Source of the DNA: Paenibacillus sp. J23TS9
GTDB taxonomy: Bacteria > Bacillota > Bacilli > Paenibacillales > Paenibacillaceae
NCBI RefSeq assembly: GCF_018403225.1
Contig: NZ_BOSG01000001.1
Coordinates: 1,798,001-1,862,000, forward strand
Direction: 5' to 3'
Length of the DNA stretch: 64,000 nt
The notes under the pieces: model-generated
What the model saw: the letters and a program-made list of their open reading frames with translations, nothing else
What the model was told of the DNA's origin: nothing
Databases searched by the model: none
Position numbers and translations under genes: made by a program
Shown here: positions 9,321-17,646 of the stretch, one piece after another
Layout: each line of letters begins with the position of its first letter
How positions within the stretch are numbered: the stretch's first letter is position 1

Positions 9321-9830
9321 TTACTGTGCAGATGGCAAGTATTCTTCAAGGCGATCCCAGGTTTGGGTAATACCTTCCTCCATCCCCATGTCCATCACAG
9401 TTTTGAGCGCTTCCTCGGATTCATATACCGCCCGATTAATCAGTTTGGTTTTCCCATCCTGCTCCTCAAACGTTAATGTGATGGTCGTGACAGGCATTCC
9501 CTCTGCATTATTGCCTTCCGCATCTGAGAAATAGTCAATGTAGACAATTTTCTCAGGCTCATCGATTTCTTGGTACACTGATTTGCCCCATGACTCCATG
9601 CCGAAGAAATCTCCCTGATTCTTATCCATACATTTCATGCAGTAATGCCATTGACCACCAGGACGAAAATCAATCTCGGATACAGTAACCTCCCACCCGC
9701 GAGGCCCCCACCACTGCTTCAAATGGTCAGCATCGGAGAACACTTTAAATACCACATCCCTCGGTGCATTAAATACTCGCTCAAGTACAAGAACTTGTCC
9801 TTCTACACGGGTTATCATTTTGCTCGTCAT
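9321..9830 (-). CDS. SRPBCC/AHSA1-family protein
   Basis: The product is 169 residues from the ATG at 9830, which has AGGAGG eight bases upstream; the ATG six bases earlier is too close to that site. Family features are VLERVFNAPRDVVFKVFSDADHLKQWWG at the start and LINRAVYESEEALKTVMDMGMEEG at the end, defining a START-like helix-grip fold with a hydrophobic cavity. These proteins are commonly encoded next to ArsR regulators, as here: the arsR-like gene ends 26 bases upstream, suggesting one transcript. The ligand is unknown. Confidence 0.85.
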   Translation of the reverse strand: MTSKMITRVEGQVLVLERVFNAPRDVVFKVFSDADHLKQWWGPRGWEVTVSEIDFRPGGQWHYCMKCMDKNQGDFFGMESWGKSVYQEIDEPEKIVYIDYFSDAEGNNAEGMPVTTITLTFEEQDGKTKLINRAVYESEEALKTVMDMGMEEGITQTWDRLEEYLPSAQ

Positions 9831-9856
9831 TAACATTTCCTCCTCAAATTAGGTGC

Positions 9857-10186
9857 TTAATTCGGCTTATTCCCATCCGCTTGTAGCTTCTTCAAGTATT
9901 CATCCAAGTTGTCAAACCGTTCATTCCATATTTTCCGGTAATTATTCAGCCAACTGTCCAGTTCCATAAACGGCTCCGAACGAAGCATGTAATTACGCCG
10001 ATTCGCATCTGCTTTTACTTCGACCAGACCGGCATCAAGCAGCACCTTCAGATGCTTTGAGGCTTGAGGCTGGCGAATCTCTAAACGTTCAGCGATATCG
10101 CCTACCGTCATCGGTCCTTTCAGCAGGATATCCACAATACGTAAACGGCTCGGTTCGGCTAAAGCGTTAAATGTTGTCAGTTCCAT
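9857..10186 (-). CDS. ArsR-family winged-helix transcriptional regulator
   Basis: The 109-residue product has an ArsR winged helix (PSRLRIVDILLKGPMTVGDIAERL, then QASKHLKVLLDAGLVEVK) and an aromatic C-terminal helix (SWLNNYRKIWNERFDNLDEYL). It lacks the paired cysteines of metal-sensing members and matches the group that sits with AHSA1/SRPBCC genes. It is the first gene of the pair. A GGGAATATTCCC palindrome lies in its promoter spacer, which suggests autorepression. Confidence 0.85.
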   Translation of the reverse strand: MELTTFNALAEPSRLRIVDILLKGPMTVGDIAERLEIRQPQASKHLKVLLDAGLVEVKADANRRNYMLRSEPFMELDSWLNNYRKIWNERFDNLDEYLKKLQADGNKPN

Positions 10187-10301
10187 ATTTCTCGGTGAGG
10201 GTTACAGACCGGCAGCTCCATGGAATACAGTCATTAGTGATTCTCTCTGTTCCCCTTACCATCATCACCTCAATTCAGTATAGCCGAGATTTCTTGTTAT
10301 A

Positions 10302-10331
10302 AATATACCATAGAGGGAATATTCCCGTAAA
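10302..10331 (-). promoter_or_regulatory. Promoter with internal palindrome upstream of the ArsR/AHSA1 pair
   Basis: On the minus strand TTTACG (10331-10326), an 18-base spacer and TATATT (10307-10302) form a plausible promoter. The perfect 12-base palindrome GGGAATATTCCC (10315-10326) fills the spacer next to the -35, and a related GGAATATTT follows at 10332-10340. This is the likely ArsR operator. Confidence 0.5.
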
Positions 10332-10340
10332 GGAATATTT

Positions 10341-10529
10341 AAATTTATTTTTGACAAACATTTCGTCAAAGCAAAAACAATAAACGCAGTATTCCATGAC
10401 TCTTTATTACTTCTCATCTGTGACCAGAATCAACGTCATGCTAAACACCTTTGTCTTAAGCCAATGGCTAGCTACGACTTCCTTCGTCCCTCGACACCTT
10501 ATAGATATCGCCCATGGTGGATGCACTAA
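10341..10529. other. Intergenic stretch without a convincing gene
   Basis: It includes TTGACAAACATTTCGTCAA near 10351, which could be a plus-strand -35 or a small inverted repeat. The only plus-strand open frame (10396-10611) runs through the terminator hairpin and has no ribosome site. Confidence 0.35.
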
Positions 10530-10568
10530 AAAGGGAATGAGTCGGTTTTCTTCCAACTCATTCCCTTT
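10530..10568 (-). terminator. Terminator of the SLH/InlB-repeat gene
   Basis: A 13-base perfect stem (AAAGGGAATGAGT / ACTCATTCCCTTT) is followed on the minus strand by a short T run. It lies about 70 bases downstream of the minus-strand stop at 10635. Confidence 0.8.
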
Positions 10569-10634
10569 CTATTTGTATATATTATCAATTTTTATTATCG
10601 GTAATAACTAGCTAGCGGTCCTCATACAAACCGA

Positions 10635-13595
10635 TTAAATCAAATCTGATTTCTGTAATAATTTCTGAATTATAACTGCAACTTCTGCTCTCGTAATATT
10701 AGACTTCGGTACTATTCGAGCATCATTTCTCCCTGATATGATCTCTGACTGAATATTCTCAGCAACACTACTTTTTGCCCATTCTGAAACATCATTAGCG
10801 TCCTTGAATCGATTAAGAATTTCATCAGTCGTAGCATCTGGCAGTTTATCATTCAAGCCAGTAATCTTCATTGCATTACCAACAATCAACATCGCTTGCT
10901 CCCTAGTAATCTTATCATTCGGACGGAATGTTCCATCAACATATCCGTTAATCAAGCCATAGGAGTAAGCAGTTTGTATTCCGCTGCTATACCAATCTGT
11001 GCTCTTTACATCTTTGAAGCTAGATGCTCTACTGTCCAATTGTAACCCTAGACCACGAATGATAATCGCAGTGAACTCCGCACGGGTAATGTCTTGATCA
11101 GGATTGAATAGGTCATTACCAGAGCCGCGAATTACCATCCTCGCTCCCATATCATTTACTGCGCCTTTAGCCCAATGCTGCTTAACATCTACGAATTCGA
11201 GCGGATGCCATATAACCGAATATGTGCTATTCGTCATGCTCTTCATTTGAGCATAATGTTTCCTATCAAGTAATATGACTTTGGTAGGCACATGACGAGC
11301 AGTCCCATCCTGCTCCAATACAATTCCTGTCGTTACTTTATTCGGATCTATACCTTCAGGGAGAGTAATTAACCGTTCTACATAAGTATTGAACTTTGAT
11401 AGTTCAAACGATTTGTCACGGTAAGTCGCTGTTACTGTGAAGCTAACCGGTGGAACGAGGACTGTGAAATTCCCTTTAGATGCTGAATATTCCACAGTTT
11501 TCATTGTTTCTAACGTTGACTCTGCGATTTCAATTTGCACTCTTATGTCAAGAATATTAGTACCTTCACCGAATTGAGACGCTAATTGCTGCATGTTTAT
11601 TTGCCCTGCAGGCAATTTGTAGCTCGCGTTGCCTGTTTGAATAACGATACTTGCTTGACTATCCTGTAAATAATTGACCATTTGTCCGCTAAGCTTGAGA
11701 ATAACTATATCGGACGTCTCTGTAACTGGAATCGTGATTTCTTCTGGACCATCATTCTTGATTCTTTCTTCCCATCTTTTTTGATCCAAAGTGATGGTAG
11801 TCACTAACTGATCATTCACCTTGGATGTGTTTGCCGCCGCTCCAATCCTTTCTGTCTTACCGTTGATAAGTATATTCATACTATTATCAGTTATTTCCGG
11901 TTTATTTGGAATTAATGGGGTACTGTTCCCTTGATTAGATGTTGTTTCCGGTTCGCTTGGAATTATTGGAATACTGTCCCAGCGAGCATATAAAATAACA
12001 TTTGTATGAATCGCAAAGGTAGCCGACGCAGCGTAGTTGATGCCATTACCAGATGGTTCTGTATTCCAGCCAACGAACCTGTAGCCAGACTTTGTTAACG
12101 AATTGATATTATCCTTCACTCTAACGACTTCACCAGACCCATATTCTGTCTTATCAATCGGCACGCTACCAGCCGTATTGCCATTACCCATATACGTAAC
12201 GTTATATACTGTTGTCCACTTTGCATATAACGTCATGCCGCCAACTGGTATCGTTTCGTTTGCAAAGTCCCATTTATTTGTTAATGCCGCTTCCTTATAC
12301 CATCCATCGAAGTGATAGCCGGTTCTCGTCGGCTCTGTCGGCGCTATGATTCGCGTACCATAGTCTGCTTGAATTGCTCCTACCACGCTACCTTCGTCAC
12401 TTTCGAAGTTAACCATATACTCATTTGCTTTATATTGCGCCGTTACCGTTATACTAGCGGTTACATTCGTAAAACTTACATCCCAGCCTGTGAACGTGTA
12501 GCCAATTCTCGTTGGGCTCGCTGGTGCTGTCGCATTGCTTCCTTGATTCACTGCATCTATCTTCAATGTTGTATTATTCCAGTCCTTGAACGTGACTGTG
12601 TAGCTGTTAGCAAGCGTTAAGAAACTTTCAACGTATACATCACTTAAATTATTACTGCTGTCACTGGCAACAAAAAAACCGTAATACTCCGTCCCTGCTT
12701 CCAGTCCACTAATATTGAAACTTTTTGTTAATCCAGCGGTTACCGTTCCAGATCCTGCCCTAATAGCCGGGCCTCCCATATGATCTCCTTGAACAACTTC
12801 TGAATTTGATGGCTTTATCGAATTTTTCGCGATTACATAATGAATTGTACCGTCGACGTTACTCGTCGCACTTACAGTAGCGGCAGTTTGGGTAAGATTG
12901 CTACTCAAAAGATTTGAGATAACAGGTACGATGGTTTCAGGAATAGCATCATCGATTACGATGTCATTAACTGAAACAAAAGCATCTTCTAACCCAGAAG
13001 CTGAATAAATTCTCACTTCGTCGATATTATCAAAAACCGAGGTTAATATTGAGGAATGATCGAGGGCAATATAATTACCATCTGAATTTCCAATAAACGG
13101 AAACACTCCTTTGGATATACCATTTTCAAATGCTTCTATTATAAAATCTTCAGCTGTCCAGTATCCCCAATCCAAAAAGTTAACTGAACTCAGCTTAAAG
13201 TTTGTACCATCTTCAGATTTTATTGCCAACCCATAAGAAGGTGTATTGTTTCCATCGAACCAAGTAATTAGAGGCGGATATCCTAGCCAATTAGGATGAG
13301 CGCCGTCATAATAATTCATTTTTCCGGTGCTAAGTTTTGTTCCAGAGTTATCAATTCCAAATACTTGAATCTTAATTCCGGGTATATCAGTCGAGCCACC
13401 TTCTCCATCTGTAGCGATACCATCCGGACCAAAAACATCACCGTAAGGCCCGCTAAAAGTAATTTTGTTCGTAGCTGCAAAAGCTGTATTTCCTATAAGT
13501 TTAATCGTAAGACTACTAGAAAAAATCAATATAAAACTAAGTAAGCATAAAAATAGCTTTTTCAAAGATTGCAATGTAATAATAATACAAATCAT
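10635..13595 (-). CDS. Surface protein with InlB-type repeats and three SLH domains
   Basis: The 986-residue protein has an N-terminal signal peptide (LKKLFLCLLSFILIFSSS, cleavage near TAFAATNK). A beta-rich domain follows to about 230, then a fibronectin-like region. Three Listeria-Bacteroides (InlB B) repeats come next, each ending in GYxFxGW plus a TLYAKW-like strand. A beta-domain and three SLH repeats close it (about 800-850, 865-915, 925-980: FVDVKQHWAKGAV, FKDVKSTDWYSSGI, FKDANDVSEWAKSS). It should be secreted and held on the wall through the SLH repeats. The binding target is unknown. The start is uncertain because GAGG directly abuts the ATG at 13595. Confidence 0.85.
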   Translation of the reverse strand: MICIIITLQSLKKLFLCLLSFILIFSSSLTIKLIGNTAFAATNKITFSGPYGDVFGPDGIATDGEGGSTDIPGIKIQVFGIDNSGTKLSTGKMNYYDGAHPNWLGYPPLITWFDGNNTPSYGLAIKSEDGTNFKLSSVNFLDWGYWTAEDFIIEAFENGISKGVFPFIGNSDGNYIALDHSSILTSVFDNIDEVRIYSASGLEDAFVSVNDIVIDDAIPETIVPVISNLLSSNLTQTAATVSATSNVDGTIHYVIAKNSIKPSNSEVVQGDHMGGPAIRAGSGTVTAGLTKSFNISGLEAGTEYYGFFVASDSSNNLSDVYVESFLTLANSYTVTFKDWNNTTLKIDAVNQGSNATAPASPTRIGYTFTGWDVSFTNVTASITVTAQYKANEYMVNFESDEGSVVGAIQADYGTRIIAPTEPTRTGYHFDGWYKEAALTNKWDFANETIPVGGMTLYAKWTTVYNVTYMGNGNTAGSVPIDKTEYGSGEVVRVKDNINSLTKSGYRFVGWNTEPSGNGINYAASATFAIHTNVILYARWDSIPIIPSEPETTSNQGNSTPLIPNKPEITDNSMNILINGKTERIGAAANTSKVNDQLVTTITLDQKRWEERIKNDGPEEITIPVTETSDIVILKLSGQMVNYLQDSQASIVIQTGNASYKLPAGQINMQQLASQFGEGTNILDIRVQIEIAESTLETMKTVEYSASKGNFTVLVPPVSFTVTATYRDKSFELSKFNTYVERLITLPEGIDPNKVTTGIVLEQDGTARHVPTKVILLDRKHYAQMKSMTNSTYSVIWHPLEFVDVKQHWAKGAVNDMGARMVIRGSGNDLFNPDQDITRAEFTAIIIRGLGLQLDSRASSFKDVKSTDWYSSGIQTAYSYGLINGYVDGTFRPNDKITREQAMLIVGNAMKITGLNDKLPDATTDEILNRFKDANDVSEWAKSSVAENIQSEIISGRNDARIVPKSNITRAEVAVIIQKLLQKSDLI

Positions 13596-13738
13596 CCTCT
13601 TCTTATATTATGAACTCTAATATCGCACGAAGTCGTCCCTTAGCTACAAAGCCGAATCGCTGATCGATTCATACGACTGCTTCTTGTCAAGAGCAACCTC
13701 CTCTATTCAGCATAATTGATTACCTTTTTGCAAAATAG

Positions 13739-13770
13739 TGACTACAGTCATCACTTTGTCACATGACAAA
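13739..13770. promoter_or_regulatory. Two adjacent palindromes in the divergent intergenic region
   Basis: TGACT-AC-AGTCA (13739-13750) and the perfect TTTGTCA-CA-TGACAAA (13755-13770) sit between the minus-strand SLH gene and the plus-strand cyclase gene. They look like operator sites for an unidentified dimeric regulator. The rest of 13596-13925 is AT-rich with no recognised gene. Confidence 0.4.
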
Positions 13771-13925
13771 ATAACATATCATGTAAAAAGGACCACATCC
13801 TACTTATTAATTTCTACACTGTCTTAGTTCATACATATGGGAATGCGTTCAAAGACTCCCCCTCATTTCCCCTTCTCCACCATCATATAATGCTTAAAAA
13901 GACATACTTCGGAGGTACCCGCAGA

Positions 13926-15821
13926 ATGGGTAAAATAATGAGTACAGTAGATGAGGAAATCGAAAGGCTGTCGGAATTCCTGATTCAGCGGCAGCAGCAA
14001 GACGGGTCTTGGCAATTCTGTTTTGAGAATGGGATCGTTATCGATGCATACGTCATTATTCTCTTTCGAATATTGAACGTACAGAACGAAGCTCTCATCA
14101 GAAAGCTTCATGATCGAATCCTTGACGGGCAGCAGCAGGGTGGCTTCTGGGCATTGTATCCTGATGAAGAGGAAGGTAACTTATCCGCATCGGTTGAAGC
14201 CTATTACGGCCTGCTCTACTCCGGGTACAGTGTGGTAACGGACGAGCCGATTCAGCGGGCCAAACATTATATTCGGTCCAAAGGCGGTCTTGGAAAAGTC
14301 ACCAGTATTTTGACGAAGGCCATCCTCGCCGCTACAGGGCAAATCAAATGGCCCTTCTCGATCTCGTCGATCCCGCTGGAGGTACTGCTGTTCCCTAACT
14401 ATTTTCCCATCAACTATTTTGACTTTTCCGGCTATTCGAGGGTACATCTCACCCCTATGCTCATTATGGCAGATCGGCGTTTTTCGATCACAACAGCCCA
14501 TGCCCCTGATCTTTCTGATCTCACGGATCCGCGTCTGGACGTGGATGATGAGCATGTCTCCCGGGGATATCAGGAGATGCAGGACGACATCCAAACAGGT
14601 CTAAGCAGGCTCCTTGGTACACCACGGTACATTCATGAAGCCGCGAGTACCAAAGCGGAACAATTCATGCTCCAACGGATTGAATCCGACGGTACCCTTT
14701 ACAGCTACGCCAGTAGTACGATTCTCATGATTTTTGCTTTGCTGGCTATGGATTACGATCGGCAGCACCCAATCATCACGCGCGCCATTCAAGGTATTAC
14801 CGCGATGCAGTGCCGCTCTGAAGATAAAACAACGATGCAGAACTCTCCCTCTACCGTGTGGGATACGGCTCTAATCGCCTATGCTTTGCAAGACGCGGGG
14901 ATTGCCGATGATCATGTGTCGATTCGGCGTGCCGGTTCGTATCTGTTGTCCAGACAGCAGCATAAAACCGCCGATTGGAGCATCCATAATCGGAATACGG
15001 TACCCGGTGGATGGGGGTTTTCCGAGTCGAATACGATCAATCCGGATGTAGATGATACCACAGCAGCTTTACGAGCTATTCAAAGCTTGTCGAGTACCTC
15101 CTCAACATATCAGGAATCATGGAATCGCGGTCTGAATTGGGTCTTGTCCATGCAAAATAAAGACGGCGGCTGGCCGGCATTCGAAAAAAACACCAACAAA
15201 GAAATGCTCACTTGGCTTGCGATCGACGGTGCCAAATCCGCTGCCATCGATCCTTCGGAGGCGGATCTTACCGGTCGCACCCTGGAGTATCTCGGAAACT
15301 GTGCCGGGCTTGATGCACGACATGAATTCATCAAACGGGGAACGAAATGGCTGATTCATCATCAAGAGAAAGACGGTTCATGGTACGGAAGATGGGGCGT
15401 TTGTTATATCTATGGTACTTGGGCTGCATTAACAGGTTTACGGGCTACTGGCCTTCCAGCAAGCCATGAAGCGCTGCAAAAAGGAGCCGAGTGGCTCTTA
15501 AGCATACAGAATCTGGACGGAGGATGGGGAGAATCCTGTCAAAGTGACCGGCTAATGCGTTACGTGCCTCTAGGGGAGAGCACGCCTTCCCAAACGGCCT
15601 GGGCACTCGACGCTCTTATTGCTGTTCAGCAGCAGACAACACCAGCGGTTGATCAAGGAATCCTCAGATTAATCACATCTTTGCACGAGAACGATTGGAA
15701 GTCCTCGTATCCAACGGGTTCTGGCCTTCCAGGTAACTTTTATTCTAATTATCACAGCTATCGGTACATCTGGCCGCTTCTTACACTCAGTCACTACAGA
15801 AAAAAATATGGAGGTACGTGA
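13926..15821 (+). CDS. Squalene-hopene cyclase / terpenoid (SqhC-like) cyclase
   Basis: From the ATG at 13926 (GGAGG ten bases upstream) the product is 631 residues, the usual cyclase length. The protonating motif DVDD is at residues 374-377. Many QW-type repeats are visible, such as QQQDGSW, QNKDGGWPAF, QEKDGSWYGRWG and QNLDGGWGE. These enzymes fold linear isoprenoids such as squalene or tetraprenyl-beta-curcumene into polycyclic, hopanoid-like products at the membrane. Which substrate is used cannot be told from sequence alone; the Bacillus enzyme of similar length is the tetraprenyl-beta-curcumene cyclase SqhC. No isoprenoid synthase gene lies beside it. Confidence 0.88.
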   Translation: MGKIMSTVDEEIERLSEFLIQRQQQDGSWQFCFENGIVIDAYVIILFRILNVQNEALIRKLHDRILDGQQQGGFWALYPDEEEGNLSASVEAYYGLLYSGYSVVTDEPIQRAKHYIRSKGGLGKVTSILTKAILAATGQIKWPFSISSIPLEVLLFPNYFPINYFDFSGYSRVHLTPMLIMADRRFSITTAHAPDLSDLTDPRLDVDDEHVSRGYQEMQDDIQTGLSRLLGTPRYIHEAASTKAEQFMLQRIESDGTLYSYASSTILMIFALLAMDYDRQHPIITRAIQGITAMQCRSEDKTTMQNSPSTVWDTALIAYALQDAGIADDHVSIRRAGSYLLSRQQHKTADWSIHNRNTVPGGWGFSESNTINPDVDDTTAALRAIQSLSSTSSTYQESWNRGLNWVLSMQNKDGGWPAFEKNTNKEMLTWLAIDGAKSAAIDPSEADLTGRTLEYLGNCAGLDARHEFIKRGTKWLIHHQEKDGSWYGRWGVCYIYGTWAALTGLRATGLPASHEALQKGAEWLLSIQNLDGGWGESCQSDRLMRYVPLGESTPSQTAWALDALIAVQQQTTPAVDQGILRLITSLHENDWKSSYPTGSGLPGNFYSNYHSYRYIWPLLTLSHYRKKYGGT

Positions 15822-15909
15822 TCAATCCTGATTGCGGGAGTCTTCTGCAACAAATCAAATTAGTATACAAAAAAACATGTTGTAACGACAAATCAACCAA
15901 ACATAAAAC

Positions 15910-15940
15910 GAACGGTTGACGCTCTTGGCATCAACCGTTC
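15910..15940 (+). terminator. Terminator of the cyclase gene
   Basis: A perfect ten-base stem (GAACGGTTGA / TCAACCGTTC) is followed by TTCATTTC. Downstream, 15941-16065 holds only short frames, including a minus-strand piece reading NYVGGVTAHYMMDDQSLFG that may be another remnant. Confidence 0.7.
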
Positions 15941-16065
15941 TTCATTTCAATCCTTATAACAAGCTCTTTGCCTCTGCCCGAACAGCGATTGATCATCCAT
16001 CATATAATGGGCCGTTACGCCGCCTACGTAATTCTCGAACATATTCGCTCATTTTGTCCCCCAAT

Positions 16066-16550
16066 TTAATTGAGCAATAAGCGCCGTATCTCTGTAACAT
16101 CAGGCACAATTGCTACTGGACAATGATTTGTAGTTTGGGGGAGCCCCTTTGGGTTAACCCAGATAGCATCTATTCCAGCTTCCATTGGATCAACGACATC
16201 GTGAGTCCAAGAATCACCAATAAAGAGCGTCTCATCGGCTTTTTGCCAAACTTCTCTAACGCAACGGTATAGATTTGTGGATCGGGTTTGCGGTAACCTA
16301 ACTGCTCTGAGTGAAATATGGAGTCATCACTGAACACTTCTGCCACTCCCATTTGCTGAATTTTTAATCGAGGGTCGTATAAACCATTGGTGACGATTCC
16401 AACGTCATAGTAACGTTTTAAATCCATGAGTAAAACGGAAATTGATTCGTTTGCGCAGACGAAATCCATAATATGCCCCAGCCATTCCTGAATTTCCTTT
16501 AAGCTGTCTCCGTTTGCAAGCAGCAAAATGGTACAGTTGAGACGAATATC
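16066..16550 (-). pseudogene. Broken HAD-superfamily hydrolase
   Basis: The minus strand from 16550 reads DIRLNCTILLLANGDSLKEI in frame and reaches VGIVTNGLYD (HAD motif II) and LGYRKPDPQIYTVAL (motif III lysine region). At an A5 run near 16235-16250 the frame breaks. One extra base would restore KKADETLFIGDSWTHDV (motif IV) and continue to a TAA at 16066. The N-terminal nucleophile motif (DxDx) is absent: a stop lies just before 16550 and unrelated sequence follows. The gene is thus 5'-truncated and frameshifted. A sequencing error could explain the frameshift but not the missing 5' end. Confidence 0.75.
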
Positions 16551-16913
16551 TTAGAAATTTTTTCGATGAGTCGAGGACGGCAAACTGAACGGTGTCTGGA
16601 GAGACGAAGCGAAGTTGTTTGGGGTGGATAAAAAGAAGTTCCCATCGCCTAAGACGTTAGGAACTTCTGTTAACTTATTTCCCATTACGAACGAGCGCCC
16701 CCTTGATGGCGTCCCGTACTTACGGAATTGGGCCATGATTCTACCTTAGCCTTTCTTTCCCATGTTTCCTGCAAAGAAAGCTTCGCTTCTCATTCAACCG
16801 TAACATATCCAATACGGTTACGAAGGACGAGCAGGAAGCACCACTGGTAGAAATTGCAAGTTACTCAAACCTGAAATCTTCTCTGCGAATGGAAGTTGAT
16901 CCAACGGTTTTTT
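16551..16913. other. Possible dispersed repeat next to the truncated HAD gene
   Basis: No recognised gene lies here. From about 16570 to 16830 the sequence has the look of a multi-copy Paenibacillus-type intergenic element. A plus frame stays open from about 16577 to the TAG near 16745 (for example VDKKKFPSPKTLGTSVNLF) without a start, and it is followed by CTTTCTTTCCCATGTTTCC and an AAGAAAGCTTCGCTTCTC stretch. It replaces the missing 5' end of the HAD gene, as an inserted or recombined element would. Copy number cannot be assessed here. Confidence 0.35.
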
Positions 16914-17489
16914 TCAATCACGGTTAAGCCCTTCTCCATTCATTCGATGGTTATCAATCAACTGCAAAACCCACTTTTCGTCAAAATGGAGCTTTTCTAA
17001 CCGATGCCGGAAAAAAATCAGAATATAATGCTGTTCCCCTTCGGGAATCCGCTCATCCTTACTCGCATACTCCAACCGTTCTTCCTCATAGCGGATTTCA
17101 TAGCGCAGGTAATCCTTGTACTGGTGTAAAATTAAATATTGCAATTCCCTACTGATCAGATCAAAATTTTTCAGTTTGGTATAAAAATGCTGTTCGTAAT
17201 CCGGCGAGTATGGAATCGGTTCTTCCATCAACCGAAAAAATCGCATCCTTCCTTCTTCTGTGATAGTATACATCTTTTTCTTTTTCCCTCTTCCCTGCCC
17301 ATCGCCCTTCGGTTGTTCATCGGGTACTTGTTCGATCAGCCCGTCTGCAAGCAGGCCGTGAATGAGCGGATATAGCACCCCCCAGCTGATTTTTCGCGTC
17401 GGTCCAATAATCGCGTTCAAAATCTGATGTAGCAAATAGCCATGCATCGGATTATTCATTAATTCACCGAGAATGAACAATTCGTTCAA
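16914..17489 (-). CDS. PadR-family transcriptional regulator
   Basis: The TTG at 17489 is chosen because AAGGGAGG lies eight bases upstream; the product is 191 residues. The winged helix reads LNELFILGELMNNPMHGYLL, then ISWGVLYPLIHGLLADGLIEQ, with KKKKMYTITEEGRMRFF as wing. A C-terminal helical dimerisation region (YEEERLEYASKDERIPEG) follows. A TATATC-N5-GATATA palindrome sits 36 bases upstream in its promoter and recurs before the VOC-MFS operon, so it probably represses both. It is downstream of the MFS gene on the same strand but behind a terminator. Confidence 0.88.
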   Translation of the reverse strand: MNELFILGELMNNPMHGYLLHQILNAIIGPTRKISWGVLYPLIHGLLADGLIEQVPDEQPKGDGQGRGKKKKMYTITEEGRMRFFRLMEEPIPYSPDYEQHFYTKLKNFDLISRELQYLILHQYKDYLRYEIRYEEERLEYASKDERIPEGEQHYILIFFRHRLEKLHFDEKWVLQLIDNHRMNGEGLNRD

Positions 17490-17524
17490 GTGAATGGCCT
17501 CCCTTACTATTAACTGCTTATTAT

Positions 17525-17541
17525 TATATCGCAAAGATATA
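17525..17541 (-). promoter_or_regulatory. PadR operator and promoter of the padR-like gene
   Basis: On the minus strand TTTACT, 17 bases and TATAAT form the promoter. The palindrome TATATC-TTTGC-GATATA lies between -35 and -10 and partly covers the -10. A near-identical site is at 19473-19489. Confidence 0.65.
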
Positions 17542-17582
17542 ATAAGTAAACGATAGTTTAGCGTACGGATGCCAGAAAAAAA

Positions 17583-17611
17583 GAAAAAGCCGCGGTCGTT
17601 GCGACTTTTTC
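17583..17611 (-). terminator. Terminator of the VOC-MFS operon
   Basis: GAAAAAGTCGC pairs with GCCGCTTTTTC-type sequence (one mismatch) followed on the minus strand by a long T-rich run. It lies 36 bases after the MFS stop. Confidence 0.6.
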
Positions 17612-17646
17612 CAGGGTGGCCAATTCAGACTTCTTTTGTGTACCCG

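Noticed and set aside
10396..10611. 71-codon plus-strand frame
   Set aside because: It runs through the terminator hairpin of the SLH gene and has no ribosome site.
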